64,000 nucleotides of DNA from Siphlonurus alternatus (GCA_949825025.1 OX463781.1:1324066-1388065); one strand, 5' to 3'. Shown: positions 39,179-52,566, counted from the stretch's first letter. Numbers and translations: made by a program. Notes: generated by a model from the letters alone, not told the origin.

Positions 39179-39778
39179 GACAATTTGAAAAAACATCAAA
39201 CACTTGCCAACGATTGTGTTTTAGGTTACGATATGATAGCACCCCGATAGCAAAAACATCCCGTCACAAAAAAATTGACATTTGTAACAAAATATGAGTT
39301 GTGATGTGCCGCCCAATCAATGAGCAGCGGATCCGTGGGTTGGAGGAAATAATATCACGTTATTGCTTTCTCGAGCATTTCTGAATAACAAATTGTAATT
39401 TATTTTTAGTCTCGGCAGTTTCAAACTTTGCCGAAGAAAGCAATAAGCGCTGTAAACAAGACTTTAATATTAATACAAAAGTTTTGAAAGTTTTGATCAG
39501 GGAAAATCATCATTATAACGTTTCAATTAATTTCACAGAACGACGCACACAATGACAGCAAATTATAAAGTTTGTGCATCGATGAAGCCGTTTTATTAAT
39601 AAGCGCTAATTTTGTTAAGCAGGAGTTTTTTTAGTCCGAGATATTGACGATATAATTTATTTGCAAGATGTCTGATGAAAGGTTTGGTATCGACCATCAC
39701 CACTCTAGTTTCCAGGGTTCCTTGATTAATTTAACATGGAAAACAGCATCATGGATTTAATTTAAGATTTTACAGCTG
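39179..39778. other. Intergenic sequence
   Basis: No gene recognised. Confidence 0.35.
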
Positions 39779-39781
39779 TTA

Positions 39782-40270
39782 GGTCGGTCGTACACTGCCT
39801 TCATATTGCATCGTATGACTTCGTATGATAAAAGTTTAGAACCGGTTCTACGTAAATGAGAAATGTACACGTTCGCATTGCGATACGAAACGAAGGAAGA
39901 ATAATTAATATTATTGTACATAAGATTTCTGTATTTCTGTTTAACTCAAATAAATATAAAAATTGCATGTTAAGTTATTTATCATAGTAATAAATTCAGA
40001 TTATAGTTGAGATGTATAGTTGTGTGTTATTTGTGTGCACTGTGATAATTTTGATGTTTTGCTTTGTCTGTTTATTTCTTTGTTTTTTTAATTGACATAA
40101 TCTAAGTTCATCTATGTACAACCTAAACGATTGAGTAAAAAAATTTGAATTTGAAGCTGTGTGCTCGCGTACACCTGATCGCATATTTATGTTCTTATTA
40201 TTATTATTATTATTATTTTTTTTATGATACGCTGCAAAATCATGAGATTCTGTGTATTATAAGACAGCCC
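39782..40270. mobile_element. PIF/Harbinger-like element (reverse of 27880), interrupted by a LINE 3' end
   Basis: TTA before GGTCGGTCGTACACTGCCTT; TTG after TTATAAGACAGCCC. It reads GCGATACGAAACGAAG, then about 253 bp of LINE, then GTGTGCTCGCGTACACCTGA. Confidence 0.78.
39904..40156 (+). mobile_element. LINE 3' end inserted in the PIF/Harbinger-like element
   Basis: It ends CTATGTACAACCTAAACGAT, TGAGTAAAAAAATTTGAATT. The same terminus occurs at 44390-44451. AAG is repeated at both junctions. Confidence 0.75.
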
Positions 40271-40273
40271 TTG

Positions 40274-40830
40274 GGCTGATTTTTTTTACAGAGGTTATAT
40301 ATACACAATCTATATAATCAGAAAATTTAATCAAAAAGTTGGTTTCCAAGGTTTCCTTAGTTAAAATGGATGTAAATGAATGATGAGAGATTATTGTCAC
40401 TGTACTTGCACAAATTAATCGATCAACAAACGTGAGAGCTCGCACAGAGAGAAAATTAAAATAAAAAATTCAATAACACCCCCGCATATTGTAACATTAT
40501 TATAATGAAATTATATATGTATAATAAACTATTCGTGTTTGTTAAAATCAGAAAAAGTTGCTGAAGAGAGACTCTTGACGAAAGCCACATAACTCATTAT
40601 TATTATTATTATGTATCATGTTACTCGCTTGGCAGCGTAATAATGATTCGCTTGAAAGAACACTCGCTGCTATAAATGGACGTTCTTATTACAATAAGTA
40701 TTTCATTGTAGCAAGTTCATGATTTGAAAGTAACCCGTGGAATGTCGAGCAGATTTATCACAGACAGAGACTTTTTGTTGCATTTCGTGTTCAGGAAATT
40801 CCACGAAAAAAAATGAAATCAGTAAATATG
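40274..40830. other. AT-rich intergenic sequence
   Basis: Nothing recognised. Confidence 0.4.
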
Positions 40831-41096
40831 ACCGAGTTGATATAAATTTTATATTTTATTCGTTATTAAACTTTCTCCTCTCTCTAATTTTACATCATTT
40901 TGGAAGGTAAAAGAGTGAAAAATACGAGATTACATCTTTTTTCTCTAATTGAGCATAAAATGTTAGAAATTTTGTCTCCATTTTATCCTCGCTTTGAACG
41001 AAGAGGAAATTCGATGTGTTTTAGAGGTAAAAAGCTGTAAAAAGATTAGATTTTGACGTGTAAAGGATGAGTTGAAGACGTAATTTTTCAACTATG
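40831..41096 (-). mobile_element. M1 miniature element
   Basis: ACCGAGTTGATATAAATT to GAGTTGAAGACGTAATTTTT, CAACTATGG. Confidence 0.82.
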
Positions 41097-41454
41097 GTGA
41101 AATGCAATTTGCTAAAAACATGCGTGATATTATAAACTACGAGAATGAACTAAAGTTCTTTTCATGTGTGCTAATTGGCTCATTATGCATTTAATATCGC
41201 CAATTGGTTAATTATATAAATGTTGTTAGCATTTATTTACACATTTCTTCGCACTCCCATCATGTAATTTATTCCAATGGAAAAATAATAATATCATTAT
41301 TAATTAAAATTCCGATTTCCCTCAAAAATGTGCCTCCCACCCCCTATTTTTTCATCAAAATCAGCAGAGTCGCGTCTTTAATCCTTACGACTACTGACTC
41401 TAGCATTACCAGGGGGGGGGGAGGTTGAAACGACCCACACACAACTACTCTTTT

Positions 41455-41718
41455 AAAGTGTGAAAAGGTGTGCTCCCTCCCTGGTGTGTAAAATCATCTC
41501 GCTTTCCACCCAGTGCAGTGATGCACTTGTGTGTGGTTCCTCATTCAGGCTTTTTGGTCCCTTGATAAAATTTAAAGTAAAGGTGTCTGTTCTGACTAAG
41601 ATTTTCCATGGTTTCCTCAGTCTTACCTCAGCGAATGCTGGAACGCGTAACAGGCCGTGGCCACCATCCTTTCCCTACTTTATCCCTGTAAGCTCTTAGG
41701 GGTGCATCTTTGTAAAAG
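41455..41718 (+). repeat. 5S-derived SINE, subfamily A, headless
   Basis: CTCCCTCCCTGGTGTGTAAA, CACCCAGTGCAGTGATGCAC, CTGACTAAGATTTTCCATGG, GCGTAACAGGCCGTGGCCAC, GTAAGCTCTTAGGGGTGCAT. Confidence 0.85.
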
Positions 41719-41999
41719 AAATAATGAATATTGCTTCAAAAAACTGAAAACACTATAATCTTTAGTTAGCCACCTAGCAATGATTTCAAAAAAAGAAACA
41801 GTGCTGAGAAAAAAATAGTACAGATATTTAAATAGTGTATCATTTCACTCCCTCTCCCCTGGTTAGTGGGAAAAAAAATATACAAAATAAATGCTAACAA
41901 GATTTCATAAATAAAAACAATTTAACATTAAAATTCCTCGCAACATAACTGTGGTTTTGATAACGTTATCCCACCGCGATTGTTTGCACTCGGATGCGT

Positions 42000-42312
42000 G
42001 TTGGAACATAACTGAGGTCTACTTGAACGTTTGCTGAGTGGTCCTGGGTTCGTTGAGGTTACGGGGGTTGCCGGTGGTGGCGCGGCGGTCGGACGGGGGT
42101 TGCTACTGGCGTCTCACCGCTCAGTGTCTCCCCGCTCACGGCGGCAGCTCCGCACAGCTGATGAATTAACATTGGTGTTGTGATGAGAGGAGGCTGTAGG
42201 GCCCAAACTGAAATCACCGAACAAGTCAATCGGTGTTGTTAAATCATGTGAACGATCTCAGAGGAACTTCGCACAAGCGCGTTTTTTGTGAGACAAACTT
42301 CTCACAAGTTTG
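42000..42312 (+). promoter_or_regulatory. CpG-rich promoter-like block and candidate untranslated first exon
   Basis: GC- and CpG-rich sequence (CGGTGGTGGCGCGGCGGTCG near 42071) stands in AT-rich surroundings and ends in a consensus donor, AAGTTTG|GTAAGT (GT at 42313-42314), followed by T-rich intron-like sequence. No convincing start codon or open frame precedes the donor, so it would be a 5' UTR exon. The next convincing plus-strand exon with an acceptor is 57905-58028, about 15.6 kb away; linking the two is inference. Confidence 0.45.
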
Positions 42313-43235
42313 GTAAGTTTTTTTTTTTTTTTAATATTTAATTTTATTATTTTTAAGATTTCTTAATTATTGTTAAATTATAAAGGATTCGCTCTCGTGT
42401 GATGTTTTTTCGAACGTGAATTTTTATAGTTGGACTCCGATATTGTTTTATTATTAAATTGATTGAGCTTGCTTCTTACGTTTTCTTGTTTAATAGTTGT
42501 TGATTAAATTGATTGAACTTACAGTTAGTTTTTGAATTCTTTACTAAAAATATATTGATTTATTGATTTGATTTAGCATGATTGTTAGATTTCCTTGTTA
42601 ATGGCACATTGATTGAAAGTGATTGTTAAATTTCTTTGTTTGTTGCATGATTCAATTTTTTTTTTTTAATTCTTCACTAACAATAAGAAGGTATTGATTT
42701 ATTATTGAACTAATTGATCATGTTAATTTATTTATCAATTTTAATAAATTGAACTTGGTTGTTTCATTTTAATTTTATTGTTAAATTGATTGAGCACGCG
42801 TGATTTTCCTTAGATAAGACAAAGAAATTTTTGGTTTATATTTTAAAACATTAAATTCATTACGGAAAATCAAGTGTATGTGTAGGAATACCCCCTGGAG
42901 GCATTAAAAAAATGACTTGACTGTTCTTCTGAATATTATAAATTGAAATTTAATTGCCCCAATTTATGATAGTCATATCTCTTATTTGGTGTCCTCGTCA
43001 AAAAAAGTAGAGCCGATCTACCAACGATCTTAACAGACTTTTTTTCCCACACTATCCTAATGGGGGGGGGGGATTCAAACAATCCAAAAATTAATTCACT
43101 ATACTAAAGTTTTTTTTTAAAGAAAAAAAATCCTCACTTTTTTTTTAAGAAATACATTGCTGGTTGGCAAACTATAAAGTATAATATATTTTTTTTTACA
43201 ATATTTTTAAGCATTTTTAACACGTTTTCCCCACT
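42313..43235. other. AT-rich, intron-like sequence
   Basis: A G-run lies near 43063. No exon seen. Confidence 0.4.
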
Positions 43236-43239
43236 TTAA

Positions 43240-43631
43240 GGTAGAGATAATGTCAATCAGCTGTTTTGTTTTAGCTCCATTTGATTAACAGGTAAACCTT
43301 AGCATATTCACAAAGTTCTGAAATTTTTTTGAGAAGCAGGTTGTAGTGCTTAAAAGCCATAAAAAGATTCAAAACAATTTAATGAGCCGATTTTTTTTAA
43401 ATTAATTTTTTAGTTTGTCTCTCCATGCATGGGAAAGCCCTATGCTAAAAATTAAATAAATTAAGTAAAAAAAAAAAAAAAAAAAAAATCTGCTCGTTAA
43501 ATTGTTTTGAAATTTTTTCTGTGCCTTTTAGGTATAGGCACTAATATCTGTCTCTCGAAAAAATTTCAGAAATTTTGTGAATTTGCTAAGGTTAATCAAA
43601 TGGAGCTAAAAAAACAGCTGATTGACATTAA
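43240..43631. mobile_element. GGTAGAGATAA-group foldback, TTAA on the left
   Basis: TTAA at 43236-43239, then GGTAGAGATAATGTCAATCA, GCTCCATTTGATTAACAGGT; the right arm is the inverse and ends AACAGCTGATTGACATTAA, decayed. An A-run lies at 43468-43488. Confidence 0.78.
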
Positions 43632-44284
43632 AAAGAGTTTGGGTTCACTCGGATTAATACATCGATTTAAGAAATTGTATACTCGCACCATCTGAAATGT
43701 CATGAACGGTTGGTGCAATCATGTCTTCTTGTGTGTATTCGTATTATCAAAATCTATTTACACATATTCTTTTATCTAATAAAATAATATTTTACTACTT
43801 TATGTGTTCTGTGCTCATGCACACACTGAAATATTAGATGTTAAATTTGGCTTCAGTACAATTAATTTCAACTTACTGTGAGGACATTAATTGTACTCAT
43901 TGAACTTTATTTTCAGTACTTTTCGCACATAATTACTTCATATTTAAGTATGTTCCATTTTGAAAAAAAAGTCAACAAAAATACAAAAATTATTGTCCTT
44001 AAAATTTTTAAACATTCAGTGTGCAATTTCGCCCTGTAAAATGTTCTATTTCTCCTTTAATAAATTAGATTGGTGAAATAACCAATAAAAAAAAACACCC
44101 TGAGGGCGATTGTGTGACGTCACATTTGGTCAACATTCCTTTTTGTGGACAGTTGGGCAATGTGTTCCACTACGTCTGTGCGTCATTCCGCGTTTTTCTC
44201 ATTTTTATTTATATCAAAGTTAATCACTTCCTACATGCGTTAGTATGATAATAATGGGTCTAGGGTACTTGGTCACTGAACATT
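43632..44284. other. AT-rich intergenic sequence
   Basis: TGACGTCA near 44113. No gene. Confidence 0.4.
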
Positions 44285-44770
<486 letters not shown>

Positions 44771-45255
44771 TCTCCCGATAAAAGAACGACTAAGTGTGTT
44801 CACAGTTCGATTTATCTCACACTGAAGTTTTGTAACTTTGAAACAAAGTTTTGAAAAGAAGTGTAAATATTTAATTAGTTTCTACGATAAATGCACGAAA
44901 CAATTGCGTGGAGAAATCTTTACAAACTAGAAAATCGAGAATTAAGATATAAAAAAGTTTTGTTTGTTCTAGTCGTTCATCAAGCTCTGAAAAAGTGTTG
45001 ACTTTGCAATGAAAAGTTCTGCGAACGTAACGAGCGGCGAAATATTAGCTTTTGTATCACCTTTTTTTCTGACCTCTTCGTTGTATTGCAATTCATCCCT
45101 CTGATGATGAATTAATAACAATGATAAAGGAATTACCGTGACGTCATAATAGAAATCCCCCCATCCTTGATTATTTTTTCTAGTAGTTCACAAGCATTTG
45201 ATTCTTGTGCATCTTTGATTCGTTTCAAAACCAGATATATGATCTTAATTGTTAA
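44771..45255. other. Intergenic sequence
   Basis: TGACGTCA near 45138. No gene. Confidence 0.4.
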
Positions 45256-45600
45256 GGATTATTGTCACTAGTCTTAGGAGATGGTGAATCACTCTGAAAG
45301 TTATAGTAAACCTTCCTTACATTACAACATAAATTTTCAGTAAAAAAAAATGAAGCAAAATTCAGTCTAGTTTTTTAGACATCAGGATATAATTAGTGAG
45401 AATATTATTGGCAATCTGGCGGCCATTTTCAAAACAAGTCAAATTAGCATATTTTTCAACTAAAAAAAATTAATATCTCAAAAACTGGACTGAATAAATA
45501 CTTTTTTACTTCAGAAAGTGAACAGTCATCTCTATAATGTTCTGATCTAAATTTTATATTTTTTTATCATAACAAAAAATTACACTAGTGACAATAACCC
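45256..45600. mobile_element. TTAA-flanked element (GGRTTATTGTCACTAG ends)
   Basis: TTAA at 45252-45255 and 45601-45604. Ends GGATTATTGTCACTAG and CTAGTGACAATAACCC are inverse; the next arms GAGATGGTGA.. and ..CAGTCATCTC pair less well. Confidence 0.75.
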
Positions 45601-45817
45601 TTAAATCTCATCCAAATACGACAAATCTAATTATTGGAGATCCATATTACCAGAGAATATATATTTTAAAATACTAGTTCTTTGATATCACTGCACTCTT
45701 TTATGTTCATATGCTCAAATTCAACACCCTGCACACATTAATTGAGTGAACATCGATCATATTTTCACTCTGATCTGTTGGGATAGCCCCTGTGTGACAC
45801 CTCATCTACTCTGTAAG

Positions 45818-46315
45818 TATCGACCTCAAAATTTTTACTGTCATAGAGGGTGCAAAGTTATGCCACTCTGATTTTTTTAAATATTTTTTAGAGCCCAGGA
45901 AGTATTGCTAAAAAGTTTTGCCGAGGTTGGGTTTGAACCCACGCTCTTTTCGTTCAAATCCTTTTTTATTAAGAGAGGAGTCAATAGGCAGGCACAGATT
46001 CAAGGGGCGGGGGATGGGAGCGATCACCCCATTCCCCAGAGGTACCAACCAAAATACATTGAAGGTGTGTTACCCCCCCCCTCCCTCTCCAAATTTTAAC
46101 ATTTGAGGATAGGGCACCCCCCCTCCCTCTCTTCCCCCCTCCCCCTCCCAGAGCCGCGAGCTGGATTCAGCCCCTTTCAAATGGCGTCATTTTTTCAGTA
46201 CTGTCAATAATTGTTTAAAAATTGTTCTCGGACTCTAAAATTGTGAATATAGCATAAAAACATTGCACCCGCTATGAATTTCTGTAATAAAAATTTTGAG
46301 GTCAATACTCATGTT
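45818..46315. mobile_element. Foldback element ('AATGGATAGAGG' family), possibly with a G/C-rich insertion
   Basis: Left AGTATCGACCTCAAAATTTT, AGTTATGCCACTCTGATTTT; right GAATTTCTGTAATAAAAATT, TTGAGGTCAATACTC. 45990-46160 contains C-runs and a CAGGCACAGATTCAAGG piece like the hAT family start. Confidence 0.72.
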
Positions 46316-46430
46316 CATTGGTTCCAATACTGCCAAGTCCATGTTTTGGATACTTTAAGTAGTTATATCCTAAACATATTATATATTAATTATATTCATA
46401 TATATAGAGTATGTAAATATAAGTTGGAAA

Positions 46431-46597
46431 CAGGCGCGGCCAGAACCAAATTTCGGGGGGAGGGAACTATCTCCATAAGGCCAATGGTAAAACAAATTGG
46501 GAGTGGGGAAAAGCCTACATTATTGCACATGTTAAATTCAACATTTCGGGGGGGGGGGGGAGGGGGGGGAAGCTGCAACCTCCTGTATCCGCGCCTG
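46431..46597. mobile_element. hAT-like miniature element, 167 bp
   Basis: CAGGCGCGGCCAGAACCAAA to TATCCGCGCCTG; flanking 8-mers GTTGGAAA and CTTGGAAG agree at six of eight positions. A long G-run lies at about 46549-46569. Confidence 0.82.
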
Positions 46598-47881
46598 CTT
46601 GGAAGGAAATGATTACGAATTTTCCGATCAAAGAAGAGTCGCAAATGAAATTATTTTCTAGAACGACAAACAACAACAAGTTAATAAAGTGATGGTTCTT
46701 AAATCAGGTCCGTACTTCGAGTGGTGTCGAGAATTCAACGTGCTCTGAGATAAGTGTCTGGTTGGTCGGTAATTGCTGTTATACCGAGACCAGGCTAATC
46801 TGAATTAACAATGAGATCTCGTTCTGTAATGCACAAAAACGTTAATTTACATTTTTTAATTAATTTTTTACGTTCCAACTTATGTATAACAAAATTCACA
46901 TTAGATTGTACTCTTATTATAAATTAAAGTCTGTTTTATGGTTTTTAAATTTAAAACTGTTATACATTTTAATGAAACTGCAAACATATATTTATTTATT
47001 TATAATGAAATCAATATTGATTCCTGTCTCTAATTATTTCATATATTATTATTTTTTATCAAGAATGGAGATAATGTTAGATCACTACCTTATATTGTCA
47101 AATAATATATTAAAATGTAATTTCACAAAACCTGAAAGGAGGGAGGGGGGAGGTAAAAACAACATGTTTTTGTCTACACCATCAATGCCCATCTAGCTGA
47201 AAATATTCAACTTTAATAGCAAAAATATATAAAATTGAATTTTTATTCAAAATTTGTTACTGTTTGTATTTATTTCATTGGCCATTAATAAAAAAAATTA
47301 TTAAATTTTTACGTAATAATTGTTTTCATAAACAAATATTAAAAAAATGTTTGGTCTATGGTAAAATTAAAATGTTATTTTATTGTTTACATGAATTGCG
47401 TAATTTGCAAACAACATATTGAACGTTTTCAATATTTAAATATTAGTTATTTATTTTCCTAGAATTTTTAATTGAAATTTTACATTAATTAAAAAAAATG
47501 TAGCGTAATAGGTTTATTGTGGAGCTTTACGAGGGTCGAAATGTGGGAGTTGGGGTGAAAGCACCCTCACTCATCTGCCGGCGCAAACTATGGGGCAATT
47601 AAAAGCAGAAAATATCAAATGTATGCTCGTTGTGTGTTTTTAATGAAACGCTGAAGTGTGTCAATTCGAGGAAAGATTTCCACTCGCATTCACTTTAATC
47701 TGCCTCTTACGTTGTTTTGAATCAATACATGCTAATTATTGTGTACACTTCCAAACAGGCCAAACGTTAACCTGATAATTTCTGATGACGTCATGGAAGT
47801 ATTTTAAACATTATGAGAAACACCTCATTAATAAGTTCATCAAGTTCAACAACAATAATATCATTTTTTTTTTTTTTTTTT
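46598..47881. other. AT-rich intergenic sequence
   Basis: TGACGTCA near 47784; T-run 47863-47882. No gene or clear repeat. Confidence 0.4.
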
Positions 47882-48402
47882 TACACGGATACACACAGCT
47901 CGCGGTGGGTTAATGAGTAGGAAAAGGATGGTGGCCACGGCCTGTTACGCATCCTAGCATTCGCTGAGGTGAGATTGAGGGAACCGTGGAAAACCTCAGT
48001 CAGGACGGACACCTCTACTTTTTATCAATGGACCAAAGCGATGTCCAAAGCCTGGGGAACCACACACAAGTGCATCACTGTATAAATTTTTAGATGCTGA
48101 ATTGGTTTTCAGTACTTTTTGTCAGTACAAAAAAAGCAATCCAGTCAGTACAAAATTTTCCAGTTTCGTCTTATATCCAGCACTTTTTACCTATAAAACA
48201 CTTATTCCAAGTACAAATTTGGTACTGAAAAAAAGAGAGTCAAAAAAAGTACAAAATATCACTGCACTGGGTGGAAAGCGAGATGAATTTACCCCAGGGA
48301 GCAGCGTATTTTTTACTTGAAACGGTCACCCATCCAAGTACTAACCACGCTCGACGTAGCTTGACTTCGGTGATATAACGAGAACCGGTCAACGCGCCCT
48401 CT
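47882..48402 (-). repeat. 5S-derived SINE, subfamily A, with an insertion
   Basis: Minus strand head TTGACCGGTTCTCGTTATAT, CACCGAAGTCAAGCTACGTC, TACTTGGATGGGTGACCG; body as in the 32290 copy; interrupted at the ATCACTG site. Confidence 0.88.
48081..48257. mobile_element. 177-bp insertion with 7-bp target duplication in the SINE
   Basis: Flanked by exact ATCACTG (48074-48080, 48258-48264). The rest of the SINE reads through. The ends show no inverted repeats; the inside repeats CAGTACTTTTTGTCAGTACA and CAGTCAGTACAAAATTTT. Confidence 0.8.
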
Positions 48403-49688
48403 AGAATTTAGTTTGTTCATACTTAACTACATCGATCGTCAAACCATAATTTCATCTCCAGAACGCAACTTTGTTTGACTTGCCGCGCTCGGAAGTTGGC
48501 AACAAATTGAATTGCGAGGTGTTTATTTTATTTCCCTCATGAGTACATAAATATCAAGTCAGAGGCAGTCCACTAAGAACAATTCACTTCCCGAAGGTTG
48601 TGTATAGTGAATCTATGTAAACACAGTGCTATATAAGGAAATACACAATAAAATTAGTGAATTTATAACACATATAATAAGTCAACAAACACCGTAAAAT
48701 AAATAAACAAACAGCGTATAATTTTATATTTTAGATGCATAATTGTTTGAAGCAGATGTAAAAAAAAAATTGTATGAGATAATTTAGTCCTTCCAATTTC
48801 AAATTGATGCGTACCTTTTTCTAAAATTTTAAAACCAGACCCTAAATACTTGTTTCTAAATATTAGTTTATATTTTACTAAGCCTTATCCAAACAATACA
48901 CATTTCAACAAGCTGTGAAAGCTAATAAGCATAAAATTGTAATCATTTATTTCAGTGGCAAAATTTATGATTTTTATATTTAAAAAAACCGCACACATAT
49001 AAAAGACATTTAAAGCATTTTAGTGAACATAGAAATGTTTTAATATTTTCAATGCAGCTAAAGAGAAAAAGAAATCCGTAAAAAATTAAAATGTCATAGC
49101 AAAACTCAACACAGTTCAATGTTTTTGTTAAGTTGAAATAAACGTTTTTGATCAATATTTGAATGGAGCTAGTTCACTTACAAAAATCATTGCAGAAAAA
49201 CAAAGGTAACAAGTTAAGCGCCGTATTAAATATTCAATATATTTCTTTTGAGGAGACCATTTCATTCGTGTTTCATGTACATTTTTTTTTGTAACTCTTT
49301 TCATATATTTTTTTACGATTGAAAAGATTCTAATTACTTTTAATTAGTATGCCTCTTTCCGTGATCGAGTACATTTTTTATAAAATGACTGAATTGAAAG
49401 AGCCTGCTTGAATGTCAACCCTTTCTCTGCGTTTTAATATTTAGTCCCGCGCAATTTGACGAGAGAACAAAGGACACTCACGCATCCGCTCATGTCGACA
49501 ATTTGGTCTTGCTGTTTCGAAACCTTCGACTCTTTGAAAATTTAGATCAAGGTTTTCATTTGAAGCTACACGAAAGTTCGGGATTGATATAACTTGTATT
49601 ATATATTATGTTTTCCCCATAAAAACCTTAAATCTTTATTATAAATTGTTCGTTACAAATACATTTTGTAATCTACTGTATATACTAC
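48403..49688. other. AT-rich intergenic sequence
   Basis: No gene or clear repeat seen. Confidence 0.4.
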
Positions 49689-50041
49689 AATTGACAACCT
49701 GCATTAAATTTGTAATGCAGAAACGAAAGAGGTCATTAAATTATATTACCTGAAATTTTTTAATAAATATTTTAGAGGTCAGGAAGTATTGCTTAATATT
49801 TTTGCCAAGGTCGGATTTGACACCACGACCCTTTTTAGTCCCTTTTTATTATGAAGAGACGCGGGAGACGCCTTTTGACGTATTATACCTCTTTTCACTT
49901 TCATTATTTTTTTAAAAAATAGTTATAGGTCTCAAATAAATCTAAAAAAGTCAGAGTAGCATAATTTTGTATATAGAATAAAAATACTATTTTATTAAAA
50001 ATGCAATAAATATTTTCATGCAGGTTGTCCATTAATTGATT
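49689..50041. mobile_element. Foldback element with 'TTGACAACCTGCAT' ends
   Basis: AATTGACAACCTGCATTAAA on the left; ATTTTCATGCAGGTTGTCCA, TTAATTG on the right. The inner part matches the 'AATGGATAGAGG' family (CAGAGTAGCATAATTTTG). Confidence 0.72.
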
Positions 50042-50220
50042 TTTACCAGACTACTTGTGGTAGTACGCCAAGAAACTGAAGCATTGAATTATATAATGTC
50101 AGTAAATATTTACCATCCCTACACTTCAGATATCATATACAAAAAGTTTCGGGAAACTTCTGCCCCTCAATGGGGGACGAATTCCAGTAATATTTGATTA
50201 CCTGATTAATGTAATTAATT

Positions 50221-50605
50221 GCAGTGCGCTTGACCGGGTCTCGTCAGATCACCGAAGTCAAGCAGCGCCGAGCGTAGTTATTAGCTAGATGAGTGACCAT
50301 TTTCAACAAAAACCACGTTTCCCATACCCAGTAGTAAATCGTTGCGCTTTTCCACTGTATGTGGTTCCCCTGGCTTTGAACCATTGCATTTCCGGTTCAT
50401 TGACAAAAGCTGTAGCGTCCATCCTGGCTGAAGTTTCCACGTTTCCCTCAGTCGCAGGCAAATGACAGGATGGATTGCAAGGTCATGGCCGCCCCCGTTC
50501 CGGAAGAGCTCGCGAAACGCTCAACTTAGGGTTTCGGAAGTTTCGGGTTTTCAAAGTAGTTTGTAATTAGTAAATAGAAGTACCCAATAGGGTTTGATTA
50601 AAAGA
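50221..50605 (+). repeat. 5S-derived SINE, subfamily B, full length
   Basis: CAGTGCGCTTGACCGGGTCT, CGTCAGATCACCGAAGTCAA; body CATCCTGGCTGAAGTTTCCA, CTCAGTCGCAGGCAAATGAC; tail AGAAGTACCCAATAGGGTTT. Confidence 0.9.
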
Positions 50606-51619
50606 AAGAATTAATTAGTAATTAATGAGACCGAGCACAATAAATACTTCAATGTCATCATCAATTATTTATGTGATATGAGGACGCGAGTTGATCTGAA
50701 AAAGGTAGACGCAATATTAAACTACAGAATTGGAAACGTTGGAAATAAGTCAATTTGGTTTCAAGGTCAAAATTGCATGCAGTTAGCTAAATTAAATGCA
50801 GCAAAAATTAAGAAATCGCAAGTCTAATTACAAATACTACAAATTCATAATTCATATAATCTTCATTGCTTATCAATTTACTATACAAATTTTAAAGAAA
50901 AACAAACAAACAAAAAATAATAATAAAAAAACAAAAAACAAAAAGCACTGCATAAAGTTAAAGACGATATGTTTATTTTAAATTAAAAATAAATGAACGC
51001 TGAAATAATTTTAAATCATTGTAACTGCGTTTGACAAGCTGAATAGACATTGCACATTTATTATTTTAATGAAAAGCTGAATTATTGCTTATTAAAATTG
51101 CACAAAACATAATTTTAACTTCGTTATACTTGTGAAATGAATGCCCTATATAATTTCTATAGAAAAACACAGCATTGAATTATATTATATGAGTTAACAA
51201 AACTCAAGAACATTCGTTATTAAAACTGAAACTCTTGATGTACAATGCCTGCCCTCATTTTCTCGTAATAATAATATTTGTAAATATGGAGGAATAATTT
51301 ACCGTATCATATATTATGACACAATAGACGACTAATTGAGTTTCTCGTGTTTACGTTCAGTAGCTGGAGATACAAAATACACTGAGAAAATAAAAATACC
51401 TTTCAGAAATAATATAATAAAGCTACTTTTTATATCATGAACAAAGTTTCAGAAATTTAATTAAAACTATAATTTATATTATTAACAGCTTCATGAAGAA
51501 AGTTCTTTCTCATGGAAGTGATTCACCATCGAATCTAACGATTTTTTATAATACAAAATTCTTGATCGAATCTAAATTTTAAAATTTTGGGACTGTAGAC
51601 TGAACTAGCGTTGCTTATA
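50606..51619. other. AT-rich intergenic sequence
   Basis: No gene seen. Confidence 0.4.
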
Positions 51620-51760
51620 CTTCCAAACCTAATCTTGGCCTCCATCCCAGCATTCTTGCCTCGTTGAGATTTAGGAAACCATGGAAACCTAAGTCAGGAT
51701 AGTCGGCAATTGATGGAGGTTGACATCATTTCTGGATGCAAAAGTGAGTGTTTTTCTTCC
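51620..51760 (-). repeat. tRNA-derived SINE body fragment
   Basis: Minus strand: CTCCATCAATTGCCGACTAT, CCTGACTTAGGTTTCCATGG, GCAAGAATGCTGGGATGGAG, matching 6375-6460. No tRNA head. Confidence 0.72.
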
Positions 51761-52566
51761 CTGCTTGTGGGTAACATGTAGCTCACCTGAGCATTTAGTT
51801 TGCAGTCTCTAGCCATGCCGAGATGGGGGGATGTTAGTGAAGTCGTCCTTCTCACCTCAACTGAAATGTTGGTTTTTCAGTGTCGCTAGTCATTTTGTAT
51901 CACGCGAGGAAAAAATGTAAAACAATAACTTTTCATAAATGAATAGCGTGCACTCTTTTCAGCATGCAGTACATATTATAATGTAAAACAGTATGATGCC
52001 AACTTGTTGTAAGGTTGTTTTCGAACCACGTTAGTTAAGTGTCAAGCAATGTAAAGTGTGTATTCACCGGCAATATGAAGTTAATATGTGCAACATCCGA
52101 ATTGAAAGTAAAACCAATTAAATTGGGATTTTATACTAGTAAAATTTTTAGATGTTTATAGTATATATACATTTTATAACTTGAGTTATTATCAATGATG
52201 AAGTTTTTATTTTACTTTTATTTTAAAGTCAATTGTTGAGTTTTTTGATGTATTAAATATAAATTAAATAGAAAATAAAATTTATTTATAAAATTTATTA
52301 AAAAATAAACAAGTTTTGTGTCATTAAAAAGTTACTGTTATACATTTGGAAGGTTATTTGATTTATTTTTGCAGTTAGTTTGTTGAATAATTATTAAAAG
52401 TTTGTTGCTGGTCAGTTTGATGACGTCACAAACAAAGTAAAAAAGTAAAAGTACTCTGTGCCTTCAATAATTTCTTTGTAAAAATGGAGCAAACAAACGA
52501 ATATAAAACAGTTCACAAGTTGTTTTTTTGGAGGGAGAGGAGACACTAGATGAAAAATTATCTTTA
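51761..52566. other. AT-rich intergenic sequence
   Basis: TGACGTCA near 52420. No gene. Confidence 0.4.

Noticed and set aside
46274..46644. Frames of 82-112 residues on both strands
   Set aside because: They cross the hAT-like element and its G-run and match no protein family.
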